A DNA stretch of 64,000 bases from an uncultured Veillonellaceae bacterium (GTDB taxonomy: Bacteria; Bacillota; Negativicutes; Veillonellales; Dialisteraceae). The position numbers were made by a program, and so were the translations under genes. The notes under the pieces were generated by a model. That model was given only the letters and a program-made list of their open reading frames with translations. It was not told the origin of the DNA and ran no database searches. The stretch lies in the NCBI GenBank assembly GCA_958348245.1, contig CATVYJ010000001.1, positions 248,001-312,000 on the forward strand, given 5' to 3'. Positions 9,095 through 16,948 of this stretch are shown here, piece by piece (positions within the stretch are counted from its first letter, which is position 1; each line of letters starts with the position of its first letter).

Positions 9095-10019
9095 GAATAT
9101 GCACCTGATGCCCGTTGATAAAATCAGCCGCCCGCATCTGTTTTGAATTTTCCGGCTGCAGCCGGGCGATGCCGAGCGTTCCTTTCCCGGCGGCGATCCA
9201 GAGTACGCCCTCCTCCAGAGAGACAATCTCTCCGGGCCGTCCGGACGGCAGGGGATGCGCCGGCAATACGGTCTGATGAATTTTGAGACGTTTCCCCCGG
9301 AAAAAAGTATAGGTTCCCGGATTGGGATACATGCCCCGGGCGAGCGCGTGCAGCGCCAGCGCGTCCCGGCCCCAGTCCAGATGCCCCATGTCTTTGGTGA
9401 GCTTCTCCGCGTAGGTCGCTTCCGCTTCGTCCTGCGGACGCGCTTCTGCAAGCGCCTCCGGCATCCGGTCCAGAATGCGGAGCAGCTCCTTCGCCCCCAG
9501 CCCGGCCAGCGTCTCCAGGAGAGCCCCCGCGGTCATGTCCGGCGTGAGAGGGAGCTTCACCTGGCTGATAATGGGACCCGTGTCCATGCCCGCGTCGAGA
9601 TGCATGAGCGTGACGCCGCTCTCCGCTTCCTGATTGATGATGGCCCGCTGCACCGGCGCGGCTCCACGATACTTCGGCAGAAGAGAAGCATGGATATTGA
9701 CCGCTCCATATGTGGGAATATCCAGAATGGACTGCGGCAGAATCCGCCCGTAGGCGATGACTACGATCAGATCCGGCCGATATGCAGCCAATTCAGCTGC
9801 CGCCTCTTCTGTACGGAATGTGAGCGGCTGATGTACGGGCAGGCCCTGTTCCAGCGCATAGGCTTTCACCGGCGAGAAGGTGATTTTCCCGCCCCGGCGG
9901 TTGACTTTATCCGGCTGGGTATACACAGCGACCGGCGTATGCCCGTTCTCACAGAGAAGCCGCAGCGTGGACAACGCAAAATCAGGCGTGCCCATGAAAA
10001 CGATGCGCAGCTTATTCAT
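9075..10019 (-). CDS. fmt: Methionyl-tRNA formyltransferase
   Basis: Fmt formylates Met-tRNAi for translation initiation using 10-formyl-tetrahydrofolate. The 314-residue product begins RIVFMGTPDFA, carries the catalytic region NIHASLLPKYRGAAPVQ and the GVTLMHLDAGMDTGPI block, and has a C-terminal OB-like tRNA-binding domain. It overlaps def by 8 bases and rsmB by 20 bases. The def-fmt pairing provides addition and removal of the N-formyl group. Confidence 0.97.
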   Translation of the reverse strand: MNKLRIVFMGTPDFALSTLRLLCENGHTPVAVYTQPDKVNRRGGKITFSPVKAYALEQGLPVHQPLTFRTEEAAAELAAYRPDLIVVIAYGRILPQSILDIPTYGAVNIHASLLPKYRGAAPVQRAIINQEAESGVTLMHLDAGMDTGPIISQVKLPLTPDMTAGALLETLAGLGAKELLRILDRMPEALAEARPQDEAEATYAEKLTKDMGHLDWGRDALALHALARGMYPNPGTYTFFRGKRLKIHQTVLPAHPLPSGRPGEIVSLEEGVLWIAAGKGTLGIARLQPENSKQMRAADFINGHQVHIHDEMEN

Positions 10020-10479
10020 GGGCTTCTTTTCCTTTGTGAAGCGACAGGGCTTTCTCGATGAAGAGAATCCCGTTCAGATGATCGGTCTCATGCTGGATGC
10101 ACCGTGCGAGGAGGCCGGAGGCTTTTTTCTGTCTCTTCCTGCCGTGGCGGTCCTGATATTTCACCAGTACTTCCCTGTACCGCTCCACTTCGCCGTACAG
10201 ATCCGGCACGGAAAGGCAGCCTTCCACGTCGATATCCTTCGCGTCGCCGACGGGCGTCCACACGGGATTGATGTATTCGTCATAGCCGCTTTCCCCGTCG
10301 TCCGCTACAAAAATCCGCTTTGAGACAGCGATCTGCGGTGCGGCGAGCCCTACCCCGTTGGCCTCATAAAGCGTTTTCTTCATGTTTTCCAGCAGAAATT
10401 TCAGATTTTTATCAAAGGTGGTGACCGGCTGGGCGGTCTCTTTCAGGATCGGATTTCCCGCAGTGATGATTTGACTCAC
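10012..10479 (-). CDS. def: Peptide deformylase
   Basis: Def removes the formyl group from nascent proteins. The 155-residue product has the three family motifs: GVGLAAPQ (I), EGCLSVP (II, metal-binding Cys) and QHETDHLNG (III, HExxH-type metal site). The start is GTG (10477-10479) with AGAAGG about 8 bases upstream and MSQIITAGNPIL as the expected N-terminus. It starts the def-fmt-rsmB-rlmN unit and has its own extended -10 promoter upstream. Confidence 0.97.
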   Translation of the reverse strand: MSQIITAGNPILKETAQPVTTFDKNLKFLLENMKKTLYEANGVGLAAPQIAVSKRIFVADDGESGYDEYINPVWTPVGDAKDIDVEGCLSVPDLYGEVERYREVLVKYQDRHGRKRQKKASGLLARCIQHETDHLNGILFIEKALSLHKGKEAHE

Positions 10480-10531
10480 GGCTTTGCCTTCTTTCTATGA
10501 AAAACGCGCGGTGCGCGGATATGCTTTCTGC

Positions 10532-10540
10532 ATTGTACCA
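10532..10540 (-). promoter_or_regulatory. Extended -10 promoter for def-fmt-rsmB-rlmN
   Basis: The minus strand reads TGGTACAAT, an extended -10, about 55 bases before the def start. The 15-base context CGGTATGGTACAATG is identical to that before priA. No convincing -35 hexamer is present, as often for extended -10 promoters. Confidence 0.55.
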
Positions 10541-10553
10541 TACCGCCCTCCGG

Positions 10554-12932
10554 TCAGGACAGCGGGTCCACATCGATGATCATGCCGCTTTCGCGGAAAA
10601 ACGGCGCGTCGCGCATGGCTGCTTTCAGAGCGAGGAGCGACTCCCCCTTGACCATGATGGACACATAATATGTGTTTCTCACTTTCCGGATGGGTTCGTC
10701 ATAAGGGGGCGTAGCGGACACCTGTCCGGGCAGGCGGGGCAGTGCGTCCACAAGCCAACGGGAGACGGCCTGCGCTTTTTTCGCCGCTTCACCGTATATT
10801 TTGCTGAAACAGGTAATCTTCATCATCCGTGTAAACGGCGGATACCGAAGCGCTTTCCGATAGCGGATTTCTTTTTCATAAAATGCCTGATAATCCTGTT
10901 TCACCGCAGCGCGCACCGCGTAATGGTCCGGATCATATGTCTGGAGAATGACTTCCCCCTGTTCTTCGCCGCGCCCCGCCCGTCCCGCGCACTGGGTCAT
11001 GAGAATAAAAGCCTGCTCCGCAGCAAGATACGTGGGACGATTCAGGATGGAATCCGCAGAGAGAATCCCCACGGTCTGCACGCCGGGAATATCGTGGCCT
11101 TTTGCAACCATCTGCGTGCCGAGGAGCACCTGGCACCGGCCCGAACGGAAATCGTCGAGAATCTGTGCGGCGGAATGTTTGCGGGACGTGCTGTCCAGAT
11201 CAAGGCGCTCGCACAGGATCCCGGGCAGATATTGTCCAAGCTGTTCCTCCGCTTTTTCCGTGCCGTATCCTGTATAGGCGATATCCGAACCTCCGCACGC
11301 CGGGCAGCGGGCCGGTACGGGAAAGACGCATTCGCAGTAGTGGCAGTGGAGAGAATGACGCGCTTTGTGATAGACGAGCGACACATCGCAGTTCGGACAT
11401 TTGAACACATGACCGCAGGTGCGGCACTGCAGCGACGTTGCGTATCCACGCCGGTTCAGGAACAGAATGGCCTTTTTCCCTGCCCGCACCGTTTCCGCAA
11501 CGCTTTCCAGAAGGGCCCTTGAATAGGGAGCGCTGCCGACTGCAGCGGCCTCTTCCCGCATATCCACCACATGCACCCGGGGCAGCGGCGTATGATGCAC
11601 CCGCTCCTGCATGACGATCCGTTCAATTTTTCCGGCTTCCGCAGCGGCGCAGGTTTCCACCGAGGGGGTAGCCGCGCCGAGTACGATGGGACAGCGGGAC
11701 AGTACAGCGAGTTTCTTCGCTGCGTCCCGCCCGTTATAATAGGGCGTTTCGTCCTGTTTATAAGAGGAATCGTATTCCTCGTCCACCACGATGAGCCGCA
11801 GATGGCGATACGGCAGAAACAGCGCTGAACGGGACCCGATGACGATATGGCTCTCTCCGTTGGCGATGCGCATGCGGTTATTGTACCTTTCCCCCCGGCT
11901 GAGTTTGCTGTGCATGAACACCACGTCGTCGCCGAAACGGGCGGAAAAGTAATCCACCATCTGGAGCGTCAACGCGATTTCCGGCACGAGGATCAGCACG
12001 GAGCCTCCGCGGGAACGGGCATGTTCCGCCGCACGGAGATACACTTCTGTCTTTCCGCTTCCGGTGACGCCCATGAGAAGCAGCCCCCTGTATGTCTCAC
12101 TGTCGACAGCGTCCCGGATGCGGGAAAACGCATTTTGCTGCTCCCCGGTAAGCACCCGCGGCGCTTTTGCCTCTTTTTTCTGAATGAGAGAAAACGTATC
12201 TCTCAGGCGGTAGAAAAAATGCCCCATGCCGTTTCGGCAGAATGCCTGCTGCACCGCGGATGAAAACCCTTCCTCCTCCATCCGCTTTGCCGTCTGCGGG
12301 CCTTCTGCCCGGAGCTTTTCCCACAATGCGCGCTGCCGTGTCCGCCGCGGCGATTCCGCGCCTTGCGGAATCGTCTCTTCCGCCTGAATCCACCGGGTCA
12401 GCGGCGGACGATATGACGCTTCCGTCCGCTCTTTTTTACGGAGCCAGCCTGCGCGCAGTCCCGCTGCGATCTCCTCCGCTTTCCAGAGGAGCGCCGCTTC
12501 CTCTGCAGACACTTCCCGGATGACGCTGTCCACCAGCCCCCGCAGCGGATGATCCGCCGGTATCCGCTCCCAGAGAATCTCATAGGAGAAGCTCCGTCGA
12601 AGTCCCTGTTTATCAATGAGAAACAGGCGGAGCGCATCGATATAGGTACACAGATAATACGAAGAAATCCACCGGGCCAGCGCCATCATATCCGAGGTAA
12701 ACCAGGGAAACGCCTCAAGGGGCGCCTGCACGTCTTTCAGCCGGCCGGAAAAGCCGCTGCTCTCCCCATCCCGTACGGAAAGGATAATGCCTTCTTCCGT
12801 GCGGCCGTTGAAAGGCACCGTACACCGCCAGCCCGGTCCAAGCGTCATCAACGCATCGGGCAGGCGGTAAGAAAATGTGCGGTCCAGATGTTTTGACGGC
12901 CGGTTAATGAGAATTTCCGCCACACGTGCCAT
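10554..12932 (-). CDS. priA: Primosomal protein N' (replication restart helicase PriA)
   Basis: PriA recognises stalled forks and reloads the replicative helicase. The 792-residue product has the N-terminal 3'-DNA-binding domain, Walker A GVTGSGKTEVY, motif II region, zinc module with four CxxC pairs (CRTCGHVFKCPNC, CHYC, CPAC) and the C-terminal helicase motifs. Motif II reads VVDEEYDSSYKQ, whereas most family members have DEEHD; the His-to-Tyr change is visible in the DNA (TAC). The ATG at 12930-12932 is preceded by GGGAGG and begins the family N-terminus MARVAEILI; upstream codons of the frame overlap metK. Its own extended -10 promoter lies 46 bases upstream. Confidence 0.95.
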   Translation of the reverse strand: MARVAEILINRPSKHLDRTFSYRLPDALMTLGPGWRCTVPFNGRTEEGIILSVRDGESSGFSGRLKDVQAPLEAFPWFTSDMMALARWISSYYLCTYIDALRLFLIDKQGLRRSFSYEILWERIPADHPLRGLVDSVIREVSAEEAALLWKAEEIAAGLRAGWLRKKERTEASYRPPLTRWIQAEETIPQGAESPRRTRQRALWEKLRAEGPQTAKRMEEEGFSSAVQQAFCRNGMGHFFYRLRDTFSLIQKKEAKAPRVLTGEQQNAFSRIRDAVDSETYRGLLLMGVTGSGKTEVYLRAAEHARSRGGSVLILVPEIALTLQMVDYFSARFGDDVVFMHSKLSRGERYNNRMRIANGESHIVIGSRSALFLPYRHLRLIVVDEEYDSSYKQDETPYYNGRDAAKKLAVLSRCPIVLGAATPSVETCAAAEAGKIERIVMQERVHHTPLPRVHVVDMREEAAAVGSAPYSRALLESVAETVRAGKKAILFLNRRGYATSLQCRTCGHVFKCPNCDVSLVYHKARHSLHCHYCECVFPVPARCPACGGSDIAYTGYGTEKAEEQLGQYLPGILCERLDLDSTSRKHSAAQILDDFRSGRCQVLLGTQMVAKGHDIPGVQTVGILSADSILNRPTYLAAEQAFILMTQCAGRAGRGEEQGEVILQTYDPDHYAVRAAVKQDYQAFYEKEIRYRKALRYPPFTRMMKITCFSKIYGEAAKKAQAVSRWLVDALPRLPGQVSATPPYDEPIRKVRNTYYVSIMVKGESLLALKAAMRDAPFFRESGMIIDVDPLS

Positions 12933-12977
12933 AAAGCGCCTCCCTTCCCCGTATGTTCGCTTCTTTCCGGATGATTC

Positions 12978-12986
12978 ATTGTACCA
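12978..12986 (-). promoter_or_regulatory. Extended -10 promoter for priA
   Basis: TGGTACAAT on the minus strand, located between the metK terminator and priA. A 15-base stretch around it is identical to the def promoter. The -35 region is poor. Confidence 0.55.
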
Positions 12987-12996
12987 TACCGGCATA

Positions 12997-13032
12997 AAAA
13001 AAGAGGACAGCCCGGAGGACCGTTCCTCTTTT
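12997..13032 (-). terminator. Terminator downstream of metK
   Basis: AAAAGAGGA (13024-13032 on the minus strand) pairs with TCCTCTTTT (12999-13007) around a GC-rich loop and is followed by a run of seven T residues. Confidence 0.92.
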
Positions 13033-13038
13033 CCCCTT

Positions 13039-14223
13039 TTATAATCCGGCCTGCTCCCGGAGAGCCGCCGCCTTGTCCGTATGTTCCCACGGCAGATCGA
13101 CGTCCGTTCTGCCGAAATGTCCGTACGCCGCCGTCTGTTTGTAAATGGGACGGCGCAGATCCAGCATGTCGATGATGCCCGCCGGACGGAGCTCAAAGTT
13201 TTTGCGCACCAGTTCCACGATCTTTTCATCGTCAATCCGGCCCGTGCCGAAAGTATCCACAAGAATGGAAACAGGCTGTGCGACGCCGATCGCATAGGCC
13301 AGCTGGATTTCGCATTTATCGGCGATCCCTGCCGCGACGATGTTCTTGGCCACATAGCGCGCCGCATAGGCAGCCGAACGGTCCACTTTCGTCGGGTCCT
13401 TGCCGGAGAACGCGCCGCCGCCGTGGCGCGCCATGCCGCCGTAGGTATCGACGATGATCTTACGGCCCGTAAGTCCCGCATCGCCCTGCGGTCCGCCGAT
13501 AACGAAGCGGCCCGTAGGATTGATATAATACTTCGTGCTGCTGTCCAGATATTCCGCAGGCACGACCGCTTTCACCACATGTTCAATAATATCTTTCTCA
13601 ATCTGTTCATGGGTGATTTCCGGATCATGCTGAGAAGAAATGACGATGGTGTCGATCCGCACCGGTTTGCCGTCATCGTATTCGACGGTAACCTGGGTCT
13701 TGCCGTCCGGACGGAGATAGGCCAGCTCTCCGGTTTTCCGCACTTCCGCAAGCCGGCGGGACAGGCGGTGCGCCATGGCGATGGGGAACGGCAGATATTC
13801 CGGCGTTTCGTTCGTGGCATAGCCGAACATCATCCCCTGATCGCCGGCGCCGATATCGTACGCATCGGCTTCGTTTTTCTTCGCTTCCAGGGAGTGGTCT
13901 ACGCCCATGGCGATATCCGGAGACTGTTCGTCAATGGAAATGAGCACGCCGCAGGTGTCTCCGTCAAATCCGTATTTTGCCCGGGTATAGCCGATGTCCT
14001 TTACGGTCTGGCGGACCACTTTCGGAATATCCACATAGCAGCTCGTGGAAATTTCCCCAAACACATGCACCTGACCGGTGGTGACGATGGTTTCGCACGC
14101 CACGCGGCCGTTCGGATCCTGCGCGAGGATCGCGTCCAGGATCGCGTCGGAGATCTGATCGCAGATTTTATCCGGATGCCCTTCCGTTACGGATTCTGAT
14201 GAAAAAAATGCTTTCTTTGCCAT
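13039..14223 (-). CDS. metK: S-adenosylmethionine synthetase
   Basis: MetK makes SAM from methionine and ATP. The 394-residue product has the signature regions GHPDKICDQISDAILD near the N-terminus, GAGDQGMMFGYA (ATP-binding) and GGGAFSGKDPTKVDRS (phosphate-binding) and normal family length. The ATG at 14221-14223 has AGGAGG 6 bases upstream. It is a single-gene unit with a strong promoter, a SAM-I riboswitch leader and its own terminator, so it is expected to be shut down when SAM is plentiful. Confidence 0.98.
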   Translation of the reverse strand: MAKKAFFSSESVTEGHPDKICDQISDAILDAILAQDPNGRVACETIVTTGQVHVFGEISTSCYVDIPKVVRQTVKDIGYTRAKYGFDGDTCGVLISIDEQSPDIAMGVDHSLEAKKNEADAYDIGAGDQGMMFGYATNETPEYLPFPIAMAHRLSRRLAEVRKTGELAYLRPDGKTQVTVEYDDGKPVRIDTIVISSQHDPEITHEQIEKDIIEHVVKAVVPAEYLDSSTKYYINPTGRFVIGGPQGDAGLTGRKIIVDTYGGMARHGGGAFSGKDPTKVDRSAAYAARYVAKNIVAAGIADKCEIQLAYAIGVAQPVSILVDTFGTGRIDDEKIVELVRKNFELRPAGIIDMLDLRRPIYKQTAAYGHFGRTDVDLPWEHTDKAAALREQAGL

Positions 14224-14271
14224 TTGTACCTCCTCTGCTGTATGCTGATTTGTTTTCCCTGTCTATTCAAT

Positions 14272-14396
14272 AAAAAAGCCTCCGCACGGGAGGGACCGAA
14301 CCCTCATCTTTCAGTTTCCTGCTGGAATTAGCACCGCTTCCAAAGAATGGTTGCTGTAGTTTCCTCGGGCCAGTCCCTCCACTACTCTTGATGAGC
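14272..14396 (-). promoter_or_regulatory. SAM-I (S-box) riboswitch with terminator, controlling metK
   Basis: Read on the minus strand, P1 is formed by CTCATC (near 14390-14395) and GATGAG (near 14303-14308). Between them lie the conserved S-box elements: the GGAGGGACTGGCCC block, GAAAC, GCAACC, and the GTGCTAATTCCAGCA segment ending in GAAAGATGAG. Directly downstream CCTCC...GGAGG (14279-14293) followed by TTTTTT forms the terminator; the stretch GAGGGTTCGGTCCCTCC bridges aptamer and terminator and can supply the antiterminator. By family behaviour, SAM binding stabilises P1 and allows termination before metK. Confidence 0.95.
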
Positions 14397-14406
14397 ATAC
14401 GCATGT

Positions 14407-14435
14407 ATTATACTGGCTTTCTTCGGAGATTACAA
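14407..14435 (-). promoter_or_regulatory. Promoter for riboswitch-metK transcript
   Basis: On the minus strand -35 TTGTAA (14430-14435) and -10 TATAAT (14407-14412) are separated by 17 bases, placing transcription start just before the riboswitch P1 stem. Confidence 0.85.
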
Positions 14436-14444
14436 GAAGGAAAT

Positions 14445-14473
14445 AAAAGAGCCGCGTCGTGCGCAGCTCTTTT
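14445..14473 (-). terminator. Terminator downstream of coaBC
   Basis: AAAAGAGC pairs with GCTCTTTT across a GC-rich loop just after the coaBC stop; the second arm ends in T residues. It separates coaBC from the metK promoter. Confidence 0.88.
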
Positions 14474-14474
14474 T

Positions 14475-15668
14475 TCACAGACGGTCGGCAATCTTTCCGA
14501 TGATGATCCGTCCCAGTTCTTCTTTTGTCATGATGGGAAACTGTTCCATGGTGTGGTCTCTGTACAGGAGAGACGCGATGTTTGTCTCCACATTAAATCC
14601 GGCGCCCGCCTGGCTCACGTCGTTTGCGACAAGCATGTCCAGATTCTTCCGCACCAGCTTTTCTTTTCCGTGCGCAATGACGTCATTCGTTTCCGCCGCA
14701 AATCCCACGAGGAACTGATGGGTTTTCTTCCGGCCCAGTCCCAAAAGGATATCCGGATTGAGCATCAGTTCGATGGTGAGCGCGTCGTGCGCTTCCTTTT
14801 TGATTTTCTGCGCCGATTCCGTTTTCGTACGGTAATCAGACACTGCAGCCGCCATGACCGCCACGTCGCAGTCCGCAAAGCGGTCGTCCATTTCTTTCTG
14901 GAGCTGGCGCGCATTCTGCACATAGCACATGGTCACCCCTGCGGGAGCCGGCAGATCCCGCGTGCAGCTCACGAGCGTCACGTCGGCGTCTTCCATGGCC
15001 GCCGCCCGGGCAATGGCATAGCCCATTCGGCCGCTGGAGCGGTTGCCGATATAGCGCACGGGATCGATATTTTCCTGCGTGCCGCCTGCGCTGACGATGA
15101 CTTTTTTCCCGCGGAGCCGATGCCGTCCGAAAAGCGCCTTTTCCACTTCCGCGAGGATGGCGTCAATTTTCGGGAACCGCCCCTTACCGGATGTATTGCA
15201 GGCGAGGTGCCCTTCTTCCGGCTCCATCACGGTATATCCCGTTTCACGAAGCGTCCGGATATTCCGCTGCACAATGGGATTTTCATACATGTTGGTATTC
15301 ATGGCGGGCACCGCCACCACCGGCGCTTTCGTCGCCATTACGGTGGTGCTCAGCATATCGTCCGCAATCCCGCAGGCCATCTTGCCCAGGATATTGGCCG
15401 TAGCCGGCGCGATAACGAATACGTCGGCCAGCCGGGCCAGCGCGATATGCTCCACATCCCAGCGCGAAATGTTGGCAAACATGTCCACCGTAACGTCATT
15501 GCCGGAAAGTTCTCCGAAAGTAATGGGCGAGATGAGCTTCGCCGCATGTTCCGTGAGGATGCAGTGCACATCGGCGCCGCGCTGGCGAAGCTGGCTGACC
15601 AGTTCCGCCGCTTTATAGGCGGCTATGCCCCCGGCGACCCCCACCACCACATGTTTTCCTTCAAACAT
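14475..15668 (-). CDS. coaBC: Bifunctional phosphopantothenoylcysteine decarboxylase / phosphopantothenate-cysteine ligase
   Basis: CoaBC performs two successive steps of coenzyme A synthesis. The 397-residue product has an N-terminal flavoprotein decarboxylase half with GGIAAYKA, catalytic His in DVEHIALA, the PAMNTNMYEN substrate motif and an active-site Cys in LACNTSGKGR (most relatives have ACG at this place). The C-terminal ligase half starts near KKVIVSAGGT and contains IDPVRYIGNRSSGRMG. Its start overlaps rpoZ by 8 bases. It is the last gene of remA-gmk-rpoZ-coaBC. Confidence 0.96.
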   Translation of the reverse strand: MFEGKHVVVGVAGGIAAYKAAELVSQLRQRGADVHCILTEHAAKLISPITFGELSGNDVTVDMFANISRWDVEHIALARLADVFVIAPATANILGKMACGIADDMLSTTVMATKAPVVAVPAMNTNMYENPIVQRNIRTLRETGYTVMEPEEGHLACNTSGKGRFPKIDAILAEVEKALFGRHRLRGKKVIVSAGGTQENIDPVRYIGNRSSGRMGYAIARAAAMEDADVTLVSCTRDLPAPAGVTMCYVQNARQLQKEMDDRFADCDVAVMAAAVSDYRTKTESAQKIKKEAHDALTIELMLNPDILLGLGRKKTHQFLVGFAAETNDVIAHGKEKLVRKNLDMLVANDVSQAGAGFNVETNIASLLYRDHTMEQFPIMTKEELGRIIIGKIADRL

Positions 15669-15888
15669 TCAGTTCCGTCTCCTGTTTTTTTCCGCTGCGC
15701 GCGTAGGTGATTTTTTTGTCATAAATCTCTTCCAGTGCGATGGTCACCGGTTTTTTCCCTTCCGCATCGGGAATGAGCGGTTCCATGCCGTCGGTCAGCT
15801 CCCGTGCGCGAAGCGCCGCCAGTGTCACCAGCGTATACTTGGTATCCACATCTTTTACCAGGCTGTCAATGGACGGAAAACACATCAT
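15661..15888 (-). CDS. rpoZ: RNA polymerase omega subunit
   Basis: Omega binds the beta' subunit and aids polymerase assembly. The 75-residue product contains the conserved N-terminal block PSIDSLVKD and the YTLVTLAALRAREL helix. The first of two adjacent ATG codons (15886-15888) is chosen since AGGAGG lies 10 bases upstream; the second would be 13 bases away. It overlaps gmk by 4 bases and coaBC by 8 bases, the usual gmk-rpoZ-coaBC order. Confidence 0.95.
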   Translation of the reverse strand: MMCFPSIDSLVKDVDTKYTLVTLAALRARELTDGMEPLIPDAEGKKPVTIALEEIYDKKITYARSGKKQETELNV

Positions 15889-16532
15889 TTTAACGGTACC
15901 TCCTTATTGATATACTGTTTGAACACGGTCTGAATCTGGGCTTCATTGCGGGACAGTTTGCATTTCTCCGCTTCGATGATGGCGCAGGTTTTATGCACGG
16001 CGTCTTCCAGTACGTCATTGACCACCACGTAATCATACTGGTGCATCATCGAAAGCTCGTTTGTAATCTGCGCCAGGCGGTTCTGAATAACCTCCTCCGT
16101 ATCGGTGCCGCGGGCGTGGATGCGCTGCGACAGAATTTCCAGAGACGGCGGTACGATATACACGAAAACCCCTTTGGGATAGCGCTTCTTCACCTGCATC
16201 GCGCCCTGAATGTCGATTTCCAGGAGGACCGAGCGTCCTTCCCGGATCTTATCGAGCACATACTGCTTCGGCGTTCCGTAATAGTGATCGTAAACGCGGG
16301 CGTATTCCAGAAATGCATCCTCCGCGACAAGCCGGCGGAATTCTTCATCGGTGCGGAAAAAATAACTCACACCTTCCGTTTCGCCGTTACGCGGCGCGCG
16401 GGTCGTCATGGAAATGGAATATTCCAGAGCCGGATACAGTTTCCGCACGGCGCTGCAGATGGTGCCCTTGCCGGCTCCTGACGGGCCGGATACCACCAGC
16501 AGGATGCCTTCATCTTTCAGCATCTGGCTCAT
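15885..16532 (-). CDS. gmk: Guanylate kinase
   Basis: Gmk phosphorylates GMP to GDP. The 215-residue product has the P-loop SGPSGAGKGT, the GMP-binding region STTRAPRNGE-like segment (MTTRAPRNGETEG), and LEIDIQGAMQVK with the lid region. Normal family length. The ATG at 16530-16532 directly follows the remA stop. Guanine nucleotide supply links it by function to translation genes further down the block. Confidence 0.97.
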   Translation of the reverse strand: MSQMLKDEGILLVVSGPSGAGKGTICSAVRKLYPALEYSISMTTRAPRNGETEGVSYFFRTDEEFRRLVAEDAFLEYARVYDHYYGTPKQYVLDKIREGRSVLLEIDIQGAMQVKKRYPKGVFVYIVPPSLEILSQRIHARGTDTEEVIQNRLAQITNELSMMHQYDYVVVNDVLEDAVHKTCAIIEAEKCKLSRNEAQIQTVFKQYINKEVPLK

Positions 16533-16811
16533 TTACGCCTCCCCGCCGTTTTTGTCCGGCAGCATGGCGTCCCGATCCATGAGCCGGTGGGAAATGGTCT
16601 CCGGCTGGACAGCGGATAAAATGATCTGTCCGCTGTCCATGACGAGAACGGACCGGGTCTTCCGTCCGTACGTCGCGTCAATGAGTTCCCCCCGGTCGCG
16701 CGATTCCTGAATCATGCGCTTGACCGGCGCCGATTCCGGACTGATGATGGCCATCACGCGCGCTGCCGCCGCCATATTGCCAAAACCGATATTAATCAAT
16801 GAAAAAGCCAT
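16533..16811 (-). CDS. remA: RemA/DUF370-family DNA-binding regulator
   Basis: RemA in Bacillus activates matrix and osmoprotection genes by wrapping DNA; outside Bacillus its targets are not known. The 92-residue product starts MAFSLINIGFGN and carries the conserved basic segment APVKRMIQESRDRG and DATYGRKTRSVLVMDSG. The ATG at 16809-16811 is preferred over one six bases upstream because GAGGAG lies 6 bases before it. It leads the remA-gmk-rpoZ-coaBC transcript behind a good promoter. Confidence 0.92.
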   Translation of the reverse strand: MAFSLINIGFGNMAAAARVMAIISPESAPVKRMIQESRDRGELIDATYGRKTRSVLVMDSGQIILSAVQPETISHRLMDRDAMLPDKNGGEA

Positions 16812-16881
16812 GTGCATCTCCTCTGTGTGACATGTCCGGGCGCGATTCACGCGCCGCACGGGTGAAGTCTGTTGATAACAC

Positions 16882-16910
16882 AGTATATATCATGCGCGGT
16901 CTTTTCTCAA
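16882..16910 (-). promoter_or_regulatory. Promoter for remA-gmk-rpoZ-coaBC
   Basis: -35 TTGAGA (16905-16910) and -10 TATACT (16882-16887) with a 17-base spacer on the minus strand, about 70 bases before remA. Confidence 0.8.
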
Positions 16911-16948
16911 GAAAATCAACGCCGTTCCCGCAGGAACATCCGCCGGGC

